DNA of 64,000 bases. Source: an uncultured Oscillospiraceae bacterium (GTDB taxonomy: Bacteria; Bacillota; Clostridia; Oscillospirales; Oscillospiraceae). Positions 57,018-64,000 of the stretch are shown here, piece by piece. The notes below the pieces were generated by a model. It had not been told where the DNA came from and searched no databases. It worked only from the letters and a program-made list of their open reading frames with translations. The stretch is from assembly GCA_949841355.1 (NCBI GenBank), contig CATKZP010000007.1, forward strand, positions 62,001 to 126,000, written 5' to 3'. The position numbers and the translations under genes are program-made. Each line of letters begins with the position of its first letter. The first letter of the stretch is position 1.

Positions 57018-58217
57018 TCAGGTTCCCTTCCTGTAATATTCGTCATAGGCGTCTTTGGTGTCGTGGTGGAGCTCCTTATCCCGCTGGGTCATCTCCTGGA
57101 CGGCCAGGGACGCGCCCAACCCCACCGCCCCGTCCAGGTCGCAGTACGCCAGGCGGCGCAGCTCGCCCACCTCGGGGAACGCCCGGTTGGGCTCCATGTA
57201 ATCGGCAATGTATAGGATTTTTTCCTCCAGGCTCATCCCCGCCCGGGCGGTGGTGTGGTAGAGGATCGCCTCGTAGACCTTCTCGTCCGCCCCGAACACG
57301 TGCCGGGCCAGGGCCGCGCCGCTCTTGGCGTGGAGCAGCTTGTCGGTGGCGCGCTCCAGCGGACACAGCGCAATGCCGTATTGTGCGCAGATGTCCAGGT
57401 GCTCCTGGAGGGTGAGGTACTTGGTGCAGTCGTGGAGGATGGCCGCCCGGCGCATCCGCTCCTCATCGGCGCCCCAGCGCTTGGCCAGCCGCGCCGCCTC
57501 CTCCTCGCAACCCCGGATATGGGCCAGCCGCTTGGCGTATACCATGGAGTAGGACACGCAGCGCAGCTCGTCCAGGCTCAGCCGCCCCAGATCGGCGCAG
57601 GTCCCATATAGTTTTTCCCGCAAAATGCAGCCGTACACCGCTTCCGGCAAAAATTCCCGGCCCTCTCCCCTGGGCAGCAGCTCCCGCAGGCGGGTGGACG
57701 ACACGTTCACCAGCCCGGGGACGGTGATGGTGGCCAGCCTGGCCCCCGGATAAGTTTTGCAAAGGAAATCCCGCTGGGGGGCGAACACCGCCTCGCCGTC
57801 GTCCTCCGTGCGGCCGAAGGCGCATACGCCGGCCAGCGCCAGAACCTTCTCCGGCGCGGCCCACCGGTGGAGGGTGAGGAACATATCCGTCCCCATCAGC
57901 AACCACAGCTCATCCCCCGGCCAGCGCGCCGCGGCCTCCTCCAGGGTGTCGGCGGTATAGCTCTTCCCCTCCCGGTGCAGCTCGGTGTCCCACACCTCGG
58001 TGCGGGCGGGCAGGAGCAGCTGGTCGGCGGCGATGCGCGTCATCTCCAAGCGCTGCGCCCGGCTGGGGCTGCCGGGGGCCAGCTCCTTGTGGGGCGGGTC
58101 GCCCGCCGGGATGAACACCAGCCTGTCCAGCTCCAGAGCCGCCATAGCCGCCCTGGCCGCCGCCAGATGCCCCAGGTGGGGCGGGTTGAAGCTGCCGCCG
58201 TAAATGCCGATTTTCAA
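57018..58217 (-). CDS. nadD: Fused NadD-YqeK (NaMN adenylyltransferase and HD phosphohydrolase)
   Basis: The 399-residue protein joins two enzymes usually encoded by neighbouring genes. Residues 1-195 are nicotinate-nucleotide adenylyltransferase (IGIYGGSFNPPHLGHLAAAR, LVFIPAGDPPHK, STRLRELLPRG). Residues about 205-399 are a YqeK-type HD domain (HD in AAILHDCTKYL, LLHAKSGAALA, ILYIADYMEPNR), which hydrolyses diadenosine tetraphosphate. The TTG at 58217 is chosen because it has a GAGGG site eight bases before it and gives the canonical N-terminus. Confidence 0.9.
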   Translation of the reverse strand: MKIGIYGGSFNPPHLGHLAAARAAMAALELDRLVFIPAGDPPHKELAPGSPSRAQRLEMTRIAADQLLLPARTEVWDTELHREGKSYTADTLEEAAARWPGDELWLLMGTDMFLTLHRWAAPEKVLALAGVCAFGRTEDDGEAVFAPQRDFLCKTYPGARLATITVPGLVNVSSTRLRELLPRGEGREFLPEAVYGCILREKLYGTCADLGRLSLDELRCVSYSMVYAKRLAHIRGCEEEAARLAKRWGADEERMRRAAILHDCTKYLTLQEHLDICAQYGIALCPLERATDKLLHAKSGAALARHVFGADEKVYEAILYHTTARAGMSLEEKILYIADYMEPNRAFPEVGELRRLAYCDLDGAVGLGASLAVQEMTQRDKELHHDTKDAYDEYYRKGT

Positions 58218-58251
58218 TGGGACCACCCTCTCATAAAAATTTAAGGGATAC

Positions 58252-58342
58252 CTATTTTACCAGCTTAATTCTCTTGTCGCGGGGCTTGCCGTGGGTCTCC
58301 CGGTACAGCACGAACTTGGTCCCGATCACCTGCGCGCCCCAT
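58252..58342 (-). pseudogene. Stranded duplicate of the yhbY 3' end
   Basis: On the minus strand this encodes AQVIGTKFVLYRETHGKPRD followed by KRIKLVK and a stop, parallel to the C-terminus of the intact yhbY gene (VQVIGTKFVLYRETHGKPKE, then KRIRLVR). It has no in-frame start. It is probably the original gene end, pushed away by an insertion. Confidence 0.75.
58283..58333 (+). repeat. 51-bp direct repeat, copy 1
   Basis: Identical in all 51 bases to 58497-58547, offset 214 bp. Confidence 0.95.
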
Positions 58343-58465
58343 GGGCCGTCCCATGGGGACCCCGGATTTTTCTCAAACCGGCAGAAATGAATTCTGCCGG
58401 TTTCAAGGTTTTGCTCCGCAAAACACTTGTACGCCGCACTTGCGGCGGCGTGGTGCAGGTGATCG
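58343..58465. repeat. Hairpin-rich insertion downstream of yhbY
   Basis: About 120 bp separate the intact gene from its stranded tail. It contains four back-to-back dyads: CCCCATGG with CCCATGGGG, AAACCGGCAGAA with TTCTGCCGGTTT, GTTTTGC with GCAAAAC, and ACGCCGC with GCGGCGGCGT. It has no coding frame and looks like a small REP/MITE-type composite element. Confidence 0.55.
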
Positions 58466-58771
58466 TCACCGCACCAACCGAATGCGTTTTTCCTTCGGCT
58501 TGCCGTGGGTCTCCCGGTACAGCACGAACTTGGTCCCGATCACCTGCACCACTTGGCTCCGGGTGACCTTTGCCAGCTCCTCCGCCCCCTCCCGAGGGGA
58601 CAGGGGGCTATTTTCCAGCACCTTGCCCTTGATGAGCTCCCGGGCCTCCAAGGCGTCGTCCGCCTGCTTGACCAGGTTTTCGCCCACGCCGTCCTTGCCG
58701 ATGTGGACGATGGTGTCGATATCGTTGGCCAGCCCTCTCAGCTGGGCCCGTTGCTTACTTGTCAGGTCCAT
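58466..58771 (-). CDS. yhbY: YhbY-family RNA-binding protein
   Basis: The 101-residue CRM-domain protein (LTSKQRAQLRGLANDIDTIV, HIGKDGVGENLVKQADDAL, KVLENSP) binds pre-50S ribosomal RNA and aids ribosome assembly. The last 30 codons are repeated 214 bp downstream, with 51 bases identical and the final 11 codons diverged. The intact protein therefore ends with a sequence possibly brought in by recombination. Position before nadD-yqeK is the standard Firmicute order. Confidence 0.93.
   Translation of the reverse strand: MDLTSKQRAQLRGLANDIDTIVHIGKDGVGENLVKQADDALEARELIKGKVLENSPLSPREGAEELAKVTRSQVVQVIGTKFVLYRETHGKPKEKRIRLVR
58497..58547 (+). repeat. 51-bp direct repeat, copy 2
   Basis: Lies within the 3' part of yhbY and is identical to 58283-58333. 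Confidence 0.95.
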
Positions 58772-58786
58772 ACTATTCTCCTAAAT

Positions 58787-59146
58787 TCAGTTGATTTTTT
58801 TCAGCAGCTCCATACCCTTCCTTCGGAAAGCCCAGTGCGCCCACACCCCGCCGGCCACAGGAAAAAACAGGTGTCTGGCGCTGCCCAAGAGGCTGGCAAA
58901 CACGGACATATCCTCCCTGACGCCATAATCAAACAGCAGGTATCCCGCCGTCCAACATACGCAGATTCCCGCCAGCGCCCAGCCCATCCGCCCGGTCTCC
59001 CGCAAAACTCCCTCGCCGTCCTGCTCTCGGATTTTTTTCGAAACCCGGGAGATCAGCACGCACTCCGTGACGATCAGTGCGAACGCCGCCAGAGCCAGCA
59101 CCAGAGAGAAAAACAGGGCCACGGTCAGCTCCTTCAGCAGGCTCAT
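58787..59146 (-). CDS. Small three-helix membrane protein
   Basis: The 119-residue protein (MSLLKELTVALFFSLVLALA, MGWALAGICVCWTAGYLLF, HLFFPVAGGVWAHWAF) has three predicted membrane helices and no known domain. Its start overlaps the end of the ITPase gene by four bases, so it is translated from the same message. Function is unknown. Confidence 0.7.
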   Translation of the reverse strand: MSLLKELTVALFFSLVLALAAFALIVTECVLISRVSKKIREQDGEGVLRETGRMGWALAGICVCWTAGYLLFDYGVREDMSVFASLLGSARHLFFPVAGGVWAHWAFRRKGMELLKKIN

Positions 59147-59733
59147 TTTTTCAAGTACTCCTCCAGCTTTCCCTGGAACTCCGCCAGCGCCAGCCCCCGG
59201 TGGGAAATAGCGTTCTTCTCCTCGGCGGACAGCTGGGCGAAGGTCTTTTTCAGCTTGGGCAGGAAAAACACCGGGTCGTAGCCGAAGCCGCCCTCCCCCA
59301 TGGGGGCGAAGGCGATGGTGCCGGGGCACTCCCCCCGGGCGGTGAGCACGTCCCCGCTGGGGAAGCAGCAGGTGATGACGGACACGAATTTCGCCGTCCT
59401 GGCCGCCCCCTTGGGCATGTTGGCCAGCAGCAGGCGGTAGCGCCCCGCGTCGTCCAGCCCCTCCCCGCCGTATCGGGCGGAGTACACGCCGGGGGCCCCG
59501 GCCAGCGCGTCCACGCACAAACCCGAGTCGTCCGCGATGGCGGGCAGGCCGGACGCCTCCATCACCGCCTGGGCCTTGAGGCGCGAGTTCTCCTCAAAGG
59601 TGGTTCCCGTCTCCTCCACGTCGATGTCCAGGCCCACGTCCGCCTGGAGACACACCTCCACCCCCATGCCGGACAGGATCTCGTTCATTTCCTTCATTTT
59701 TTTCTGGTTCTTGCTGGCCAATACCATCTTCAT
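59143..59733 (-). CDS. rdgB: RdgB/HAM1-type non-canonical purine NTP pyrophosphatase
   Basis: The 196-residue protein removes ITP and XTP from the nucleotide pool. Motifs include LASKNQKKMKEMNEIL, TFEENSRLKAQAVMEASGLP, ADDSGLCVDAL, GGFGYDPVFFLP and ISHRGLAL. Length is normal. It lies between the short zinc-ribbon frame and a small membrane protein gene. Confidence 0.95.
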   Translation of the reverse strand: MKMVLASKNQKKMKEMNEILSGMGVEVCLQADVGLDIDVEETGTTFEENSRLKAQAVMEASGLPAIADDSGLCVDALAGAPGVYSARYGGEGLDDAGRYRLLLANMPKGAARTAKFVSVITCCFPSGDVLTARGECPGTIAFAPMGEGGFGYDPVFFLPKLKKTFAQLSAEEKNAISHRGLALAEFQGKLEEYLKK

Positions 59734-59757
59734 TTTTCTACAGCTCCCACGGGTCCC

Positions 59758-59895
59758 TTAACCCAAATTCTTTCTTTTTTCTGCGTTCCTTTTCCTCGCT
59801 CCGCCGGGCCTCCCACTGCTCCCGGGCCGCGCCGAGCGGCTGCCGGACGGGATGGAGCCCGACCGCATCTCCTTCCCGCAGAACGGACAGTCCAT
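59758..59895 (-). CDS. Very short zinc-finger-like protein, possibly degraded
   Basis: A 45-codon frame begins MDCPFCGKEMRSGSIPSGS behind a near-perfect GGAGGGGAC ribosome site. The CPFCGKEM.SG start resembles the short zinc-ribbon proteins of the DUF6487 type, but the expected second half is missing and the rest is basic and Pro/Gly-rich. The overlapping minus frame reads a coherent charged tail (REQWEARRSEEKERRKKK and DPWEL), so a frameshift inside an older gene is possible. Confidence 0.45.
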   Translation of the reverse strand: MDCPFCGKEMRSGSIPSGSRSARPGSSGRPGGARKRNAEKRKNLG

Positions 59896-59916
59896 GCCGT
59901 CCCCTCCTCTCTCCGG

Positions 59917-60783
59917 TCACAGCAGCGCCTGGGTGAACTCCTCCGGGTCAAAGGGCTGAAGGTCGTCCACGCCCTCTCCCACGCCGGCGAATTTCACGGG
60001 CACCCCCAGCTCCTTGGCGATGGCGATGACGATGCCGCCCTTGGCCGTACCGTCCAGCTTAGTGAGCACGATGCCGGACACGCCCGCCGTCTTGGAGAAC
60101 TCCTTGGCCTGAATCAGGCCGTTCTGGCCGGTGGTGGCGTCCAGCACCAGCAGAGTCTCCCGGCTGGAGTCGGGGCACTCCCGGTCGATCACCCGGGAAA
60201 TTTTGTTCAGCTCGTTCATCAGGTTGGCCTTGTTTTGCAGCCGCCCGGCGGTGTCCACCAGCACCACGTCCGCCTTGCGGGCCTTGGCGGCGGACAGCGC
60301 GTCGTACACCACGGCGGCGGGGTCGGCCCCCTCGTGCTGCTTCACAATGTCCACCCCCGCCCGGTCCGCCCAGATGGTGAGCTGCTCGGCGGCGGCGGCC
60401 CGGAAGGTGTCCCCCGCGCACAGCACCACCTTGCGGCCCACCCGCTTCCAGTGGGCGGCCAGCTTGCCGATGGAGGTGGTCTTGCCCACGCCGTTGACGC
60501 CGATGAACAAAATCACCGCTGGCTTGCGGCTCATGTCCACGTAAGCGCCCCCCAGGTCCAGGTACTCCGCCAGAATCTCCCGCATACACTGCCGGGCGCC
60601 CTCGGTGTCCTTGATCCCCCGGTCCTTGCAGCGCGCCCGCAGCTCCTCCACCGCCTCCATGGTGGTCTCCGCGCCCAGGTCCGCCATCACCAGGGACTCC
60701 TCCAGCTCGTCGTAAAAGTCGTCGGTGAGCTCGGAGAAGCCGTTGAAAATACCGATCTTCTTGATCTTATCAAAAAATCCCAT
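59917..60783 (-). CDS. ftsY: Signal recognition particle receptor FtsY
   Basis: The 288-residue SRP GTPase docks ribosome-SRP complexes at the membrane. It has the short N domain (MGFFDKIKKIGIFNGFSELT) and the G domain with GVNGVGKTTSIGKLA, DTFRAAAAEQL, DTAGRLQNK, TKLDGTAKGG and GVGEGVDDLQPFD. There is no long acidic N-terminal region, as usual in Gram-positives. It follows smc and a zinc-ribbon gene; smc-ftsY is a conserved pair. Confidence 0.97.
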   Translation of the reverse strand: MGFFDKIKKIGIFNGFSELTDDFYDELEESLVMADLGAETTMEAVEELRARCKDRGIKDTEGARQCMREILAEYLDLGGAYVDMSRKPAVILFIGVNGVGKTTSIGKLAAHWKRVGRKVVLCAGDTFRAAAAEQLTIWADRAGVDIVKQHEGADPAAVVYDALSAAKARKADVVLVDTAGRLQNKANLMNELNKISRVIDRECPDSSRETLLVLDATTGQNGLIQAKEFSKTAGVSGIVLTKLDGTAKGGIVIAIAKELGVPVKFAGVGEGVDDLQPFDPEEFTQALL

Positions 60784-60803
60784 GGATGTCTCCTCACTAA
60801 TTG

Positions 60804-61121
60804 TTAAATATTCGGGTTTTTCGCCCCGCAGCGGGGGCACTTGGGGTCGTCCAGCTCGTGGACCACGCCGCAGGCGGGGCAGGTGGTCTGAGCCATGCGG
60901 TCCCCGCCGTCCCAATCCATTTCGTCCTCCCCGCCGCTCCAGTAAAAGTCCAGCTTTTGGCAGCTGGGGCAGCCCCACAGCTCCACATCCAGCGCACCAG
61001 CCCAGATGTTGGGCCACACGCCGCTCAGAACCCCGGCCTTGCCCAGCTGAACATCCTCCCGCCGGATGAACTTCATCTCGCTCCCACAGTTGGGGCAGCG
61101 CTTTTCCATCTCTTCACTCAT
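60804..61121 (-). CDS. Double zinc-ribbon protein between smc and ftsY
   Basis: The 105-residue protein has three CxxC pairs: CPNCGS (about residue 9), CPSCQ (about 51), and CPACG with CPRCGAKNPNI at the C-terminus. The N-terminal part resembles the DUF zinc ribbons that bind one zinc per two pairs. The start overlaps the smc stop (ATGA), so the gene is co-translated with smc. No function is known. Confidence 0.78.
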   Translation of the reverse strand: MSEEMEKRCPNCGSEMKFIRREDVQLGKAGVLSGVWPNIWAGALDVELWGCPSCQKLDFYWSGGEDEMDWDGGDRMAQTTCPACGVVHELDDPKCPRCGAKNPNI

Positions 61122-64000
61122 TTGATATTCAGCTCTTTCTCCACATCATTTAAGTTGATCGTCAGCATCCGGCTCACGCCCTTCTCCTGCATGGTGACGC
61201 CGTAGAGCACGTCGGCCTCCTCCATGGTCCCCCGGCGGTGGGTGATGACGATGAACTGGGTCTTGCCGCTCATACGGCGCATATAACGGGCGTAGCGCAC
61301 CACATTGGACTCGTCCAGCGCCGCCTCGATCTCGTCCATGACGCAGAAGGGGGTGGGCCGCACCTTCAAAATGGCAAAGTACAGCGCGATGGCGATGAGC
61401 GCCCGCTCCCCGCCGGACAGGGAGCTCATGTGCTGGATGGTCTTGCCCGGCGGCTGGGCCCGGATCTCGATGCCGCAGCCCAGCACGTCCTCCGGGTCGT
61501 CCAGGATGAGCTCGGCCTTGCCGCCGCCGAACAGCTCGGCAAACGCCTTGCGGAACTCCTGGTCAATGAGGGCGAACTGCTCCTTGAAAATCTCGGTCAT
61601 CTCGCCGGTGATCTGGGCAATGATGTCCTGAAGCTCCCGCTTGGCCTTGGCCACGTCGTCCCGCTGATCGGTGAAGTAGGTGTAGCGCTCGTTCACCCGG
61701 GCGAACTCCTCCACCGCGTCGGGGTTGATGCTGCCCAGGGCGGAGATGGAGCGCTTCAGCTCCCCGATGCGCCGCTGGGCCTTGGGCGCCGACTCCAGCT
61801 CCACCCGCTGAGAGCGGGCCGCCTCGTGGGACAGCTGGTAGCTCTCCCACAGCTTGTCCAGAATCTGGCTCTCCTCCATGGCGGCGGCGGCGGACTTCTG
61901 CTCTAAGACCGACACCTCCCGCTCCATGCCGATCAGCTCGTTGTTCTTCTCCCGGGCCTGGCGGTCGGCCTGGTTGCGCCGCCCCTCCAGCGCCAGCTTT
62001 TCGCCGTTCAGCCGGCGGATGGCGGCGCTCCCCTCCTGGCTGGCGGCCCGCAGGGCCTGGAGGCGCTCCTCCTCCTCCCGGATGCGCCGGGTGAGGTAGT
62101 CGTTCTGCTGCTCAAACTGGCCGATCATGGCGGTGCGGCTGGCGGTGTCGCCGCTGAGGTCGTCCCGCAGCCGCTCCAGCTCCTCGATGCTCTGGCGCAG
62201 GGCGGACTGCTCGCCCTCCAGCCCGGCCAGCCTGGCGCCGTACCCGGCGGACTGCTCGTTGAGCTGGGCCACCTTGTCCTGCAAGGCGGTGCGGCCCTGG
62301 GCCTTGGCCTCCCCCTCCGCTCGCAGCGCGGCGGCGGAGCCCTCCAGCTGCTCGATGCGGGCCTTGGCCTGGGCGGTGTGCCCGGTGTTCTCCTCCATGC
62401 GCCGGCGCAGCTGGGCCCGCTCCCCCGCCAGGGTCTGGCGGCGCTGCTCCACCTGGGCCAGCCGGAGCTGGGCGCTGTCCGCCCGCTCGGAGTACTTCAG
62501 CACCGCGTCCTCCGCCTCCCGGAGCTGAGCGGCGGCGGCGTCCAGCTCGTACTGGGCGGCGGTGAGCTCCCGCTGGGCCTTGGCCAGCTCGTCGGCGGCG
62601 GCTTTCAGGTCTGCGGCCAGGCCGTCCTTCTGCTTATTTAACCGCTCCAGCTCGTTGGCCCGGGAGAGAATGCCCGCCGAGCGGGACACCGAGCCGCCGG
62701 TCATGGACCCGCCGGCGTTGAGCACCTGCCCGTCCAGGGTGACGATGCGGAAGCGGTGGCCGAATTTCCGGGCCATGGCCATGGCCTTGTCCATGTTTTC
62801 CGCGATGACCACCCGGCCCAGCAGGTTGGAGAAGATGTTGGCGTACTCCCGCTCAAAGGAGATCAGCGCGTCCCCCATGCCCACGAAGCCGTCCTCCCGC
62901 TCCACCGCGCCGTCCCGGAAGTCGGCGGGGCGGATGGTGTTCATGGGCAGGAAGGTACACCGACCGCCGTCCCGGCGCTTCAGGTAATTGATGGCGTTTT
63001 TGCCGTCCTCGTCCCGCTCCACCACCAGGTTCTGCATGGCGCCCCCCAGGGCGATCTCGATGGCCACGGCGTACTGGTCGGGGACGTGGAGCAGCCCCGC
63101 CACCGGGCCCCGGACGCCCCGCAGGCCGCCCCGCGCACCCTCCCCCATCACCAGCTTCACCGCCTTGGAATAGCCCTCGTACAGCTTTTCCATCTCCGTG
63201 AGCATTTTGATCCGGGAGTTGAGGTTATTTTCGTCCATTTGGAGGCGGCGGTGGCGCTCCTGGGCCTGATCCAGCCTGCGCTGGCGGGATTGCAGCCGCA
63301 TCTGATAGCCGCTGATGACATTTTTGGCCGCGTCCCGGTCCTCGGTGACCTTTTCCAGCTCCTTGCGGGTGGCGTCCAGCGCCTGACGGGCCTGGGCGGC
63401 CTGGTCCTCCTGCTCCTGGAGCTCCTGGCCCAGCTTCTCCTCCCGGTCGTACAGCTCCTGGGCGGCGGCGGCCAGAGCGGAGAGCAGCTCCTTGGCCTCT
63501 CCGGCGGAGGCGGTCTCCAGCCGCTCCCGCTCCTGGAGGCGCTCCAGCTCCTCGTTGAGACTGCCCGCCGTGCCCAGCACCTCGGACATGCTTTCAGCCA
63601 GGGCGTCCAGCCTCTCCTGGGTCTGGGCCATGTCCCGCTCGATCTGGTCCAGGCGGCCCCGGCGCTCCTCAATCTGAGCGGCGATGGAGCCCGCCCGGCC
63701 CTCCTGCTGCTCCAGCTCCTGGCGGATGCGCTGGGCGTTCTCGCTGTTGTTCTTGATGTCGTTTTTCAGCAGGGCGATGCCGTTTTCACAGGCGTGGACC
63801 TGCTCGTCCGCGTCGGACTGCCTGCCCCGCAGCTCCTCAGCCTGGATGTCCTTGTCCCGCATCTCGTCGGCCAGGCGGGCGCTTTCGGCGTACAGCTGCT
63901 CCACCGCCTCGTGGGCCGCGTCCCGCTGGCGCACCGCCGCCTCGCAGTCGGCCTTCAATTTCACGCTGCTGGTCCGAAGATGCTCCAGCTGGTCCAGCCA
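61118..64000 (-). CDS. smc: Chromosome segregation protein SMC, 5' end outside window
   Basis: The 960 visible residues contain most of the first coiled coil, the hinge (about residues 290-440 of the visible part, GLLHVPDQYAVAIEIALGGA), the second coiled coil and the C-terminal head. The head has the signature SSLSGGERALIAIALYFAIL, Walker B FCVMDEIEAALDE and the D-loop and H-loop (FIVITHRRGTMEEAD). The frame is open to the window edge; the N-terminal Walker A is beyond it. SMC is loaded at parS sites by ParB, two of which are in this window. Confidence 0.96.
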   Translation of the reverse strand, partial: WLDQLEHLRTSSVKLKADCEAAVRQRDAAHEAVEQLYAESARLADEMRDKDIQAEELRGRQSDADEQVHACENGIALLKNDIKNNSENAQRIRQELEQQEGRAGSIAAQIEERRGRLDQIERDMAQTQERLDALAESMSEVLGTAGSLNEELERLQERERLETASAGEAKELLSALAAAAQELYDREEKLGQELQEQEDQAAQARQALDATRKELEKVTEDRDAAKNVISGYQMRLQSRQRRLDQAQERHRRLQMDENNLNSRIKMLTEMEKLYEGYSKAVKLVMGEGARGGLRGVRGPVAGLLHVPDQYAVAIEIALGGAMQNLVVERDEDGKNAINYLKRRDGGRCTFLPMNTIRPADFRDGAVEREDGFVGMGDALISFEREYANIFSNLLGRVVIAENMDKAMAMARKFGHRFRIVTLDGQVLNAGGSMTGGSVSRSAGILSRANELERLNKQKDGLAADLKAAADELAKAQRELTAAQYELDAAAAQLREAEDAVLKYSERADSAQLRLAQVEQRRQTLAGERAQLRRRMEENTGHTAQAKARIEQLEGSAAALRAEGEAKAQGRTALQDKVAQLNEQSAGYGARLAGLEGEQSALRQSIEELERLRDDLSGDTASRTAMIGQFEQQNDYLTRRIREEEERLQALRAASQEGSAAIRRLNGEKLALEGRRNQADRQAREKNNELIGMEREVSVLEQKSAAAAMEESQILDKLWESYQLSHEAARSQRVELESAPKAQRRIGELKRSISALGSINPDAVEEFARVNERYTYFTDQRDDVAKAKRELQDIIAQITGEMTEIFKEQFALIDQEFRKAFAELFGGGKAELILDDPEDVLGCGIEIRAQPPGKTIQHMSSLSGGERALIAIALYFAILKVRPTPFCVMDEIEAALDESNVVRYARYMRRMSGKTQFIVITHRRGTMEEADVLYGVTMQEKGVSRMLTINLNDVEKELNIK

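Noticed and set aside
58343-58465. Insertion sequence downstream of yhbY
   Set aside because: No transposase frame and only about 120 bp long; at most a small non-autonomous palindromic element.
1-64000. CRISPR arrays, tRNA or rRNA genes, prophage or integrated element
   Set aside because: No regularly spaced repeats, cloverleaf-like sequences, rRNA signatures, integrases or phage structural genes were recognised by eye; a covariance search would be needed to exclude small RNAs.

Overview
This 64 kb window comes from a high-GC, motile, spore-forming Gram-positive bacterium, most likely a gut Oscillospiraceae (Flavonifractor, Lawsonibacter or Intestinimonas-like). The evidence is a flagellin gene, an alpha/beta-type small acid-soluble spore protein behind a sigma-G-like promoter, SleB-like wall hydrolases, Gram-positive lipoproteins, YesMN-type sugar ABC systems and clostridial gene orders such as yhbY-nadD/yqeK-LCP-rsfS and smc-ftsY. 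Two perfect parS sites (17793-17808 and 54048-54063) suggest an origin-proximal chromosomal location. No rRNA, tRNA, CRISPR array, transposase or prophage was recognised.

Layout. 1-5280 (minus strand): a flagellar locus with a resolvase-derived DNA-binding protein, a divergent csrA and a large flagellin, followed after a terminator by a sulfotransferase-like protein and an APS-kinase-like protein. Upstream of it lies the most striking object in the window: a 129-bp segment bounded by perfect 16-bp inverted repeats (5073-5088 / 5186-5201) that contains a near-consensus sigma-28 (flagellar) promoter pointing at the csrA-flagellin genes, with a strong terminator just outside on the other side. 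It looks like an invertible ON/OFF switch for flagellin. 5393-7421: spore protein, XRE regulator with membrane protein, glutaminase.

7667-16914 (plus): a FadR-type regulator and a sugar-acid cluster (IlvD/Edd dehydratase, Gfo/Idh/MocA oxidoreductase, two TIM-barrel isomerases, GntP permease), then a membrane protein and an M20 amidohydrolase. 16978-26839 (minus): a glycoside uptake and phosphorolysis cluster: YesM/YesN two-component pair, solute-binding lipoprotein, two permeases, phosphohexomutase and a GH94 phosphorylase. 27120-31013 (plus): a hybrid sensor kinase co-translated with an orphan binding lipoprotein. 31157-33285: an ECF sigma factor with an RsgI/PepSY-type anti-sigma factor. 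33336-36860 (minus): DUF2200 protein and an OmpR-type two-component system. 37252-41847 (plus): an Fbp-type ABC importer with a HAD phosphatase.

42066-49707: mixed small operons: DUF2752 and zinc-ribbon/DUF4234 membrane proteins, two SleB-like wall hydrolases each with a WalR-type box over its promoter, TSCPD, zincin-like and homocysteine-methyltransferase-like proteins, a DUF3048 lipoprotein, DUF378 and a YfcE-type phosphodiesterase. 49764-50913: three uncharacterised small proteins behind a mother-cell-like (sigma-K/E) promoter. 50914-64000 (minus): envelope and housekeeping genes: lipoprotein-like protein, UDP-GlcNAc 2-epimerase, TagO/WecA-type transferase, trpS, rsfS, LCP ligase, a nadD-yqeK fusion, yhbY with a duplicated tail and hairpin-rich insertion, a small membrane protein, an ITPase, ftsY, zinc ribbons and the C-terminal part of smc.
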